64,000 nucleotides of DNA, from assembly GCA_003211695.1 (NCBI GenBank), contig QCSA01000005.1:1-64000 (forward strand), read 5' to 3'. Below the pieces are notes generated by a model. It saw only the letters and a list, made by a program, of their open reading frames with translations. It made no database searches and was not told the DNA's origin. Within the stretch, counting starts at the first letter, position 1. The number at the start of each line of letters is the position of its first letter. Of this stretch, positions 30,477-37,736 are shown piece after piece. This DNA is from Pelagibacteraceae bacterium AG-464-P07 (GTDB lineage Bacteria > Pseudomonadota > Alphaproteobacteria > Pelagibacterales > Pelagibacteraceae). Made by a program: the position numbers and the translations under genes.

Positions 30477-30872
30477 TTATATTTTAATTTCTAGGTCCCT
30501 ATCCTGAATATATTTAAAATCATATTTTAAAGATAACTCTGCTTTGTGAAGTTCAATTCCCATATCAGCGGCATGCTGTAGTGTTGAAATAAATTTTTTT
30601 CTTATTAAAGTATTTACAATTTCTATTGCAGTTTTACCTTTAATTTCTGCTATCATGTCATTAACAGGTGAATTACCTAACTTTGTGAATATACAATATC
30701 CTACCCTTATAATTTTATTTTTTTTATCGACGGCAATCAAAAAATATCCTTTTGGGTCCATTTTCCAATCTTTGATCCTATGATACTTAGCAATTATTCT
30801 TTTTTTTATTTTTTTATTAATATTATACCACCTGCCTTTTATAATATTTTTATCTGTAAACTCTTTAGTCAT
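30477..30872 (-). CDS. DUF4346-like conserved protein in the TRAP operon
   Basis: 131 aa, soluble, basic N-terminal half. The core DPKGYFLIAVDKKNKIIRVGYC, followed by a KGKTAIEIVNTLI segment and LQHAADMGIELHKAELSLK, looks to me like DUF4346, a domain of unknown function. I made this match from memory, without a search. It starts 3 bp after the TRAP permease stop, so it is almost certainly co-transcribed with it, suggesting a link to the imported substrate. No catalytic motif is recognised. Confidence 0.65.
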   Translation of the reverse strand: MTKEFTDKNIIKGRWYNINKKIKKRIIAKYHRIKDWKMDPKGYFLIAVDKKNKIIRVGYCIFTKLGNSPVNDMIAEIKGKTAIEIVNTLIRKKFISTLQHAADMGIELHKAELSLKYDFKYIQDRDLEIKI

Positions 30873-30875
30873 TGA

Positions 30876-33239
30876 TTATATTTTTTTATCTCTTTTATAA
30901 TTTAAATAACCAAAACCAAACAAAAACAATAAAGAAAAAGGATAAATAATTGCTTGATTTGGTCTATCTAAAACTTCAGTTTTAAATTCACTAATTACAT
31001 CACCAGTTTCAACTCCTGATTTTTTTGCAAGACCATTCCATTTAAGTGTGTCTATGGTCATTCTTCCTTCTTTGTCGACAAGATTAACACCATAGTCTTC
31101 TAATGAGTAATTTTCCTTGAAGCTATCTTTGTTGATTACAAAAAGCTTATACCTATCTCCATATTCTGTTCGTCTTGTTACCTTTATATGAACATCTCTA
31201 TCTGGTTTTAAATTAATAAATTGTAAATTATTTATTTGTAATTGCGCATATTCATAGTTTGGATAAAATTTATCAAGCACGTAGTCTGGCCTAAATAATG
31301 ATAATGATATTAAAATAAAAATTATTATTTCATACCATCGTAATTTATTTATAAACCAACCCTGTGTCGCTGCTGAAAAAACCAGTATAGCAATCAATGA
31401 TGTTGTTATTACCATCAGACCGTGCCAAATACTTTTGATTCCGATAAGCAAAAGTTCACTGTTAAAAATAAAGACTATGGGAAGTATTCCTGTTCTTAGA
31501 CTGTACCAAAAAGCTTGAATACCTGTCTTGATAGGGTCTGCTCTTGATATTGCTGCAGCTGCATAAGATGCTAAACCTACAGGTGGTGTAACATCAGCCA
31601 TTAAGCCAAAATAGAAAACATATAAATGTACAGCTATTAAAGGAAAGACATAACCTGATGCAGCACCAACCTCAACAACAACATGTGCCATCAACGCTGC
31701 AACGACAAGATAATTTGCCGTAGTTGGCAATCCCATTCCCAAAATAATACAAAGAACAGCAGTTAGAGCTAATAGTATTATTACATTACCACCAGAAATT
31801 GCCTCAACAATTATAATTAAATTATTGCTTAATCCAGTGGAAGCTACCGCTCCAACAATGATTCCAGCTGTTGCAATGGCAATTGCAACACTAATCATAT
31901 TAATTGCTCCTTTTTCTAAACCTGCAATTATTTCATTGATACCAAGTTTTAATCCATTAAATCGGCTAAGATTATTTTTTTTTGCTGCTAATATCTCTCT
32001 AACAAGAATAATAACCATTAAAGAAAGAATGGAGTAAAATACAGCCGATGCGGCTGTCCATCTTTCTATTAAAAGAAGATAAACCAAAATAAATATTGGA
32101 ATTAAATAATGAATTCCACTTAAAAAAGTTTTTCCAAGTGGTGGAATTTCACTTTCAGGTAATCCTCGAATATTTAATTTTACAGATTCAAGATGTGAAA
32201 TATAAAAAAGTGCAATGTAAGATATAACAGCCGGCAAGAATGCATGAGTAATGACTGTAAAATAAGAAATACCTAAAAGTTCTGCCATAACGAAAGCTGC
32301 TGCTCCCATAATGGGTGGCATTATTTGACCATTTACAGAAGCTGCAACTTCTACAGCGCCAGCTTTAACTGCAGGAAATCCAGATTTTTTCATAATGGGA
32401 ATTGTAAAAGTCCCTGTAGTAACTGTATTAGCAACCGATGAGCCTGAAATTAATCCTGTTAGTCCCGAGGCAAGAATAGCTGCTTTAGCTGGTCCCCCTC
32501 TCATTTTTCCTACTAAAGCAAAAGCTAAATTTATAAAATATTTGCCTCCACCAGCCGCATCTAAAATTGCACCAAATAAAACGAATAAAAAAATGAAGCT
32601 AACCGAAACACTTATTGGAATTCCGAAAATTGCTTCTCCACCAAACCAATGATACCCAACTAATCTTGTGATCGATAAACCTTGATGCGAAATTAAATAT
32701 GGCATTGATTGACCAAAGATTGAAAAAAGTATGAAAATGAGCGCTATTGCTACCAAGGGAATTCCTATTGCTCTACGAGTGGCCTCTAATAATAAAATAA
32801 TTCCGAGTGTTCCAATAATTAATTCATAGGGTATAACAAATGATCCAAATTCAATTTTTGCTAAAATTCCTTGACGATAAACCAAACCTTCGTAATCGAA
32901 AAAAATGTATAAGGTCACTAAAAGCGATATAAAAGCCAAGATAAAATTTGAAGTTGCTATTTTTGATTTTCTTTTTGATTTTATAGTGGGATAAACCAAA
33001 AAACATAAAACCAGTCCAAAAGCTAAATGTAATGATCTAGCAGGAACATCAATAATTTTACCAAAGTTTAAAATGTAGGGTAAAGGCGAAGCGTACCATA
33101 GTTGAAATAAAGACCAAGATATCGCAACAATAGCTACTAGCTTTAAGTTCCAACCCTGAAGATTTCTTTTAGTGCCGCCGTCTTCGTCAAATTTATCTAG
33201 GTTAACTGATTTATTATCAATATCTTGATTAACGCTCAT
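30876..33239 (-). CDS. TRAP transporter permease, fused 4TM/12TM (DctQM-type)
   Basis: 787-aa integral membrane protein of the TAXI-associated fused class. An N-terminal small-subunit-like block (about 35-200) is followed by the DctM-like 12-TM core with SGSSVANTVTTGTF, GLPTTANYLV and DVTPPVGLASYAAAA. The C-terminal 150 residues form a soluble PDZ-like DUF3394-type segment (SGVETGDVISEF) and a final TM helix. It imports an organic acid or amino acid using a sodium gradient. It is separated from its binding-protein gene by 58 bp containing a strong terminator. Confidence 0.95.
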   Translation of the reverse strand: MSVNQDIDNKSVNLDKFDEDGGTKRNLQGWNLKLVAIVAISWSLFQLWYASPLPYILNFGKIIDVPARSLHLAFGLVLCFLVYPTIKSKRKSKIATSNFILAFISLLVTLYIFFDYEGLVYRQGILAKIEFGSFVIPYELIIGTLGIILLLEATRRAIGIPLVAIALIFILFSIFGQSMPYLISHQGLSITRLVGYHWFGGEAIFGIPISVSVSFIFLFVLFGAILDAAGGGKYFINLAFALVGKMRGGPAKAAILASGLTGLISGSSVANTVTTGTFTIPIMKKSGFPAVKAGAVEVAASVNGQIMPPIMGAAAFVMAELLGISYFTVITHAFLPAVISYIALFYISHLESVKLNIRGLPESEIPPLGKTFLSGIHYLIPIFILVYLLLIERWTAASAVFYSILSLMVIILVREILAAKKNNLSRFNGLKLGINEIIAGLEKGAINMISVAIAIATAGIIVGAVASTGLSNNLIIIVEAISGGNVIILLALTAVLCIILGMGLPTTANYLVVAALMAHVVVEVGAASGYVFPLIAVHLYVFYFGLMADVTPPVGLASYAAAAISRADPIKTGIQAFWYSLRTGILPIVFIFNSELLLIGIKSIWHGLMVITTSLIAILVFSAATQGWFINKLRWYEIIIFILISLSLFRPDYVLDKFYPNYEYAQLQINNLQFINLKPDRDVHIKVTRRTEYGDRYKLFVINKDSFKENYSLEDYGVNLVDKEGRMTIDTLKWNGLAKKSGVETGDVISEFKTEVLDRPNQAIIYPFSLLFLFGFGYLNYKRDKKI

Positions 33240-33250
33240 TACGCGAGAAT

Positions 33251-33281
33251 AAAAAAAAAGGCCCAGTTAATCAACTGGGCC
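33251..33281 (-). terminator. Rho-independent terminator between TRAP binding protein and permease
   Basis: Perfect 9-bp stem GGCCCAGTT/AACTGGGCC (33260-33281) with a 4-nt loop, followed on the minus strand by nine T (33251-33259). This is the most GC-rich hairpin seen in any intergenic gap of the window. It lies inside the TAXI-TRAP operon, so it should reduce permease expression relative to the binding protein. Confidence 0.93.
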
Positions 33282-33297
33282 TTTAAATTTTAAAGAC

Positions 33298-34296
33298 TTA
33301 CATTAAGCCTGCTTCTTTATAGTATTTTATTGCTCCAGGATGTAATGGTGCAGATAAACCATCTACGATCATTCTCTTTGGATCAAGATTAGCAAATGCT
33401 GGATGTTGTTTTCTGAAATCGTCTAGATTTTCAAAAACGGCTTTAACAACTGCATAAACTAGGTCGTCTGATACCTTGGCGCTTGTTACAAATGAAGCCA
33501 TAACACCAAAAGTTGTTACATCTTTTTTAGATGTTTTATAAGTTCCCTTTGGAATTGTTGCCCATGCATAAAATGGATTGTCAGCAACTAATTTTTTTAC
33601 AGCATCTGTCTGTAAATCAATTATTTTTGCTCCACATCCATCGGTTGATTGTGCAACACCTGCGTTTGGTACACCAACTGTATATCCAAATGCATCTATT
33701 TTGCCGTCACAAAGGGCACCTGATTGTTCTGATGAAGTTAGCTCAGATGTTCCACCAAAAAAACCTGTGTCTACTCCGTGAGCTTCCATTAAAACTTCGA
33801 AAGTTCCTCTTTGCCCTGAACCTGGATTTCCTATGTTGACTTTCTTGCCTTTCATAGAGTTCCAATCTTTAATTTTAGATTTTTTTCCAACTATAATTTG
33901 AAATGGCTCTGGATGAGCAGAAAATACAGCTCTTAAACCTTTGAAAGGTTTAACTTTATCCGGTTTTGAACCATTGTATGCATGATATTGCCAGTCAGAC
34001 TGCGCTACACCAAATTGTAGTTCACCCTCCATAATTTGACCTATGTTATAAGTAGATCCTCCTGTAGAAGGAGCTGAGCATCTTAAAGCTTTGTCAGTTC
34101 CTTTTTTTCTTCCATGTTCAGCGGATTGAATTTTTGCAACCATTTTACAAACAGCATTACCTACTTGAAAATAGACTCCTGTCGGTCCACCCGTACCGAT
34201 AGAAAAATACTCAGCTGATTTTGCAGCACTAATTAGAGAAAACGATGCAACAAAAAACAGTAGAGAACTTGCTAAAGATGAAATTAACTTTTTCAT
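33298..34296 (-). CDS. TAXI-family TRAP transporter substrate-binding protein
   Basis: 332-aa periplasmic receptor. A Sec signal peptide (about 1-27, MKKLISSLASSLLFFVASFS then a small-residue cleavage region) precedes the TAXI domain, which opens FSIGTGGPTGVYFQVGNAVC. GNPGSGQRGTFEVLMEAHG is the conserved ligand-pocket loop. TAXI receptors often bind glutamate or other organic acids; the ligand is not readable here. A very strong ribosome-binding site, AGGAGGGG, lies just upstream. With the terminator after the gene, this fits high receptor output. Confidence 0.95.
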   Translation of the reverse strand: MKKLISSLASSLLFFVASFSLISAAKSAEYFSIGTGGPTGVYFQVGNAVCKMVAKIQSAEHGRKKGTDKALRCSAPSTGGSTYNIGQIMEGELQFGVAQSDWQYHAYNGSKPDKVKPFKGLRAVFSAHPEPFQIIVGKKSKIKDWNSMKGKKVNIGNPGSGQRGTFEVLMEAHGVDTGFFGGTSELTSSEQSGALCDGKIDAFGYTVGVPNAGVAQSTDGCGAKIIDLQTDAVKKLVADNPFYAWATIPKGTYKTSKKDVTTFGVMASFVTSAKVSDDLVYAVVKAVFENLDDFRKQHPAFANLDPKRMIVDGLSAPLHPGAIKYYKEAGLM

Positions 34297-34356
34297 ATTT
34301 TCCCCTCCTTTAATGTTTTTTTATAAAATATCCTAACAATAAATTTAGAATGAGTC

Positions 34357-35592
34357 TCAGATATTTTCTGCCCAGTTTTTTAACTTTGAAACACCTTCAA
34401 GAACATTTGGAGCAAATTTAGAAAGAATATCTTGATTTATTTCTTTACAACCTGAAGTATTATTTAAAAATTTTTCTCCATCAAAATCGGTAAAACTCAA
34501 TCTTGCTAGCATTTTGTTCTCAGAAAATCCAAACTCACTGCCGGGCAACAAAGCAACTCCGGTTTCATTTATTATACTTTTACACATTTCCGAAGAGGTT
34601 TGAAATTTGTTATTAATAAATTCTGGCATTAAATAAAATCCACCTTCAGGCTTGTTAATCAAAATTTTATTTGATTTTAGATTTTCGTATACATACATGC
34701 CTATTTCTTTAAGAATTTTTTTTGTCCTTTTAACATAATTGCTATGATCTTTGGTGAAGGCTGAAATAGATGCATACTGAATTGGAGAGTTTACAGAAGT
34801 AAAAGACTCGCTAGCTAGTATTTTTAAAGAATTTTTTATATTCTTTAAACTATCAGGAATGGCAAAAAAACCTAAGCGCCAACCACCAGCTCCACACCAC
34901 TTGCTTAATCCAGTACTAATTATCGTTCCTTCAGGATTGTAGTTCGAAATTGAATCACATTCATCACTGAATGAAAGTTCAGAGTAAATTTCATCTGATA
35001 ATATTAAAATATTATATTTTTTAGCAACATTCCCTAAATCATTTAAATTTTTACATATTGTGCCGGATGGATTATTTGGTGAATTTAAGAACAATAAATG
35101 ATTTTTATTTTTATTTAATTGAACTATATTTTCAATTTGTTGAGCAGTTGGAAACCAATTATTTGAACTTGTAGTTTCAATCCAGTGGACTTTATTTCTT
35201 CCCAAAATAGCCTGGGGACCATACGAAACCCAACTTGGAACTGGTAATAATATATCACCCTCAAATAATATGTGTAATAGAAACATTAATTCTTTGGTTC
35301 CAGGACCAATGATTATGTTGTCAGCTCTAAATTTTTTTTTACTTTTTTTATTTAAATATACTGCAACTGCTTCACGAAGCTCTATCAAACCCTGCATTGG
35401 TAAATATTTGTTCTGATGTACATTATTTATTAATTCATTCCTTACAATTTCTGGTACTGGAAAAGGAGATTGTCCGAAACCAAATTTGTAAACTTTTTTC
35501 CCTTGGTCCTGAAGCCGTTTGGTCTCTTCATTAATTTGTAAAGTAGCTGATGGCTTAAGTTTTTTGACTATGTCTTTAATCATTTTATTCAT
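34357..35592 (-). CDS. Class I/II PLP-dependent aminotransferase
   Basis: 411-aa aspartate-aminotransferase-fold enzyme. NSPNNPSGTI is the PLP-contact loop, LSDEIYSEL carries the Asp for the pyridine nitrogen, and GLSKWCGAGGWRLGF contains the Schiff-base lysine. The motif with GAGGWRLG is typical of the aspartate/aromatic/alanine subgroup. It overlaps the 3' end of the acetoacetyl-CoA synthetase by 8 bp and is followed by the TAXI gene 60 bp away, so it may process the transported substrate. An internal ATG (M4, 35583) is an alternative start. Confidence 0.9.
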   Translation of the reverse strand: MNKMIKDIVKKLKPSATLQINEETKRLQDQGKKVYKFGFGQSPFPVPEIVRNELINNVHQNKYLPMQGLIELREAVAVYLNKKSKKKFRADNIIIGPGTKELMFLLHILFEGDILLPVPSWVSYGPQAILGRNKVHWIETTSSNNWFPTAQQIENIVQLNKNKNHLLFLNSPNNPSGTICKNLNDLGNVAKKYNILILSDEIYSELSFSDECDSISNYNPEGTIISTGLSKWCGAGGWRLGFFAIPDSLKNIKNSLKILASESFTSVNSPIQYASISAFTKDHSNYVKRTKKILKEIGMYVYENLKSNKILINKPEGGFYLMPEFINNKFQTSSEMCKSIINETGVALLPGSEFGFSENKMLARLSFTDFDGEKFLNNTSGCKEINQDILSKFAPNVLEGVSKLKNWAENI

Positions 35593-36775
35593 ATAATTCT
35601 TTAATATTTTTGAATTGATTTAGAGAATCGGGATTTACAAGAGCCTCGATATTTTTAACCTGATCACCTTCTATTGTTTGTTTAACGGCAAGTTCAACTA
35701 TTTTACCATTTTTTGTCTTTGGAATATCTTTTATTGGAAAGATTTTGTAAGGCACGTGCCTTGGAGAAGCATTGTTTTTAATTTGTTTTTTTATCTTCAT
35801 AATTAATTCTTCAGTAAGATTAGATTGACTATCTAATACTACAAATAAAATAATTCTAATATCGTTATCCCAAGATTGTCCAACAACTAGAGCTTCCCTA
35901 ATCTCATCAAATTTTTCTACTTCAGAATATATTTCCGCTGTTCCCAGTCTCACACCCCCGGGATTGAGTGTCGTATCGGACCTTCCATAAATTACAAACC
36001 CTCCGCTATCCTTTACTTCAGCATAATCACCATGGTGCCAAATATTATTGTATTTTGCAAAATATGAATTTTTATATTCTTTATCTCCTTCATCATTCCA
36101 AAACTTTAAAGGCATCGAAGGAAAAGGTTTTTTACAAACAAGTTCTCCTTTTTTATTTTTTATCGCTTTACCTTTTTCATCAAAAATGTCTACATCCATA
36201 CCAAGCCCTTTATTTTGTATTTCTCCTGAAATTACTGGTTGATAAAGATTTCCAAGTACAAAGCAAGAAACTATGTCAGTGCCTCCAGATATAGAAGCTA
36301 GATGAACATCTTTTTTTATATTTTGATAAACATAATTAAATCCATCTTTAGATAGAGGAGATCCGGTAGAACAGATAGTTTTTAAATTGGATAAATTAAA
36401 TTTATTTATCGTTGTGATTTTACTTTTTCTTAACGCATCTATATATTTTGCACTAATACCAAATAAGGTTATATTTTCGGCATTTGCAATTTCAATTAAA
36501 AGATCATCCTTTTTATACATTGGGAAACCGTCAAATAGTAAAATTGATGCTTTAAGAGCTAGTGAACTAACCAACCAATTCCACATCATCCAACCGCATG
36601 TCGTAAAATAAAAAATTTTATCATTTGGATTTATATCACAATGCAAATACAGTTCTTTAATATGTTGCAAAAGAACCCCTCCTGTTCTATGGCAAATACA
36701 TTTGGGTTTGCCAGTAGTTCCGCTAGAATAAAGAATTGCTAGTGGGTGATTAAATTTAAATAATTCAAAATTCAT
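35585..36775 (-). CDS. aacS: Acetoacetyl-CoA synthetase, C-terminal part (out of frame with N-terminal part)
   Basis: 396-residue open segment of an ANL-superfamily acyl-CoA synthetase. It carries the AMP-binding P-loop YSSGTTGKPK (16-25), the ASISGGTDIVSCF adenine-site segment, HHGDYAE, YGRSDTTLNPGGVRLG and the C-terminal K-motif PKTKNGKIVE. It would activate acetoacetate with ATP and CoA. On its own it lacks the N-terminal 250 residues. The frame stays open upstream of this ATG to the A9 run at 36839-36847, reading on as LNFKEINVLEWKNILN, which is where the N-terminal part stops. The two parts are one gene broken by one base. Confidence 0.88.
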   Translation of the reverse strand: MNFELFKFNHPLAILYSSGTTGKPKCICHRTGGVLLQHIKELYLHCDINPNDKIFYFTTCGWMMWNWLVSSLALKASILLFDGFPMYKKDDLLIEIANAENITLFGISAKYIDALRKSKITTINKFNLSNLKTICSTGSPLSKDGFNYVYQNIKKDVHLASISGGTDIVSCFVLGNLYQPVISGEIQNKGLGMDVDIFDEKGKAIKNKKGELVCKKPFPSMPLKFWNDEGDKEYKNSYFAKYNNIWHHGDYAEVKDSGGFVIYGRSDTTLNPGGVRLGTAEIYSEVEKFDEIREALVVGQSWDNDIRIILFVVLDSQSNLTEELIMKIKKQIKNNASPRHVPYKIFPIKDIPKTKNGKIVELAVKQTIEGDQVKNIEALVNPDSLNQFKNIKELYE

Positions 36776-36834
36776 ATTAATATCATCGCAATTTAATATA
36801 TTTTTCCATTCTAAGACGTTTATTTCTTTAAAAT

Positions 36835-37545
36835 TTAATTTTTTTTTGAAATATCTGAGCCTGGATAAGGAACAATAATTAAATGTTTAATTGATGGAAT
36901 GCTTTTTAATATTTCTTTTGACCTACTTAGTACTTCTATTTTTTTTCCATTATAATAATACTTATCAGCAATAAATAAAACTTTTGGATTTATTTGAGAA
37001 AATCGTTCCACTACACCTTTGATGCCAAAATCAGGCGAACACGAAGACCAAATAGCTCCTATTGCTGCTGATGCTAAAAAAGCCTCGATCGTTTCTATAC
37101 AATTTGGTAAGTAAGCAGCAACTCTGTCATTTTCTTTTATTCCAATTTCTTTTAAAAATTTTGATATTTTAATGATATCTGTATTAAGCTCTCTCCAAGT
37201 TTTATTTTCTTTATATCCATTTTCACTAATAAAGGTTACTGATAATGAGTTATCATTTTTTGACAACAAATTTTCTGTAAAATTTAATTTTGAGTCTGGT
37301 AAAAATTCATTTTTATAAAATATTTTAGAAAAATGTGTAAGCCTATTTCCTAATTGACCTTTGACATTTGAAAATTTCCAAATTGATTTCCAAAATTCTC
37401 CCGAATTACCAACTGACCATTTCCACAATTTTTCGTAATTATTTTTATAGTTCAATCCGTATTTTTTTTTTAAAAAATCTTCAAATTTAAATAAATTTGA
37501 TTTTTTTAATTTTTCATCAGAACATTTCCAAAAAAATTTGGTCAT
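36835..37545 (-). CDS. aacS: Acetoacetyl-CoA synthetase, N-terminal part (ends at frameshift)
   Basis: 236-aa N-terminal region: KLWKWSVGNSGEFWKSIWKF, then HFSKIFYKNEFLPDSKLNFTENLL and the ACS-type GAIWSSCSPDFGIKGVVERF segment, all diagnostic for acetoacetyl-CoA synthetase. Translation stops at TAA (36835-36837) straight after nine consecutive A (plus-strand T at 36839-36847). One more A, or a -1 slip on the run, joins it to the C-terminal part. That gives about 650 aa, the normal family length. Either a pseudogene, a sequencing or assembly error, or a gene rescued by slippage. Confidence 0.86.
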   Translation of the reverse strand: MTKFFWKCSDEKLKKSNLFKFEDFLKKKYGLNYKNNYEKLWKWSVGNSGEFWKSIWKFSNVKGQLGNRLTHFSKIFYKNEFLPDSKLNFTENLLSKNDNSLSVTFISENGYKENKTWRELNTDIIKISKFLKEIGIKENDRVAAYLPNCIETIEAFLASAAIGAIWSSCSPDFGIKGVVERFSQINPKVLFIADKYYYNGKKIEVLSRSKEILKSIPSIKHLIIVPYPGSDISKKN

Positions 37546-37736
37546 TTAATATTTATAATATTTAGATAAAATAGTTAAAAAAAAACAATATGGAAATTAT
37601 GCTTATTATGTTAATGTTCGGAAAATAATAACTTAATATGAGAACTTTTTAACTAATGATTCGGTCATGTTTTAGACTTCTTTTGTTCTAAAAGCTAAAC
37701 TAGATCTAGTGCTCATTCAAAACTAAAACACAAAAC
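37546..37736 (+). promoter_or_regulatory. Helicase leader region with nested inverted repeats
   Basis: Divergent gap between aacS and the helicase gene. It holds a perfect 12-bp palindrome ACTAGATCTAGT (37699-37710) flanked by AGC and GCT. An outer pair TGTTTTAG (37668-37675) and CTAAAACA (37723-37730) ends 6 bp before the helicase start. Together they could fold the 5' leader of the helicase mRNA. No protein gene seen. Confidence 0.3.
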
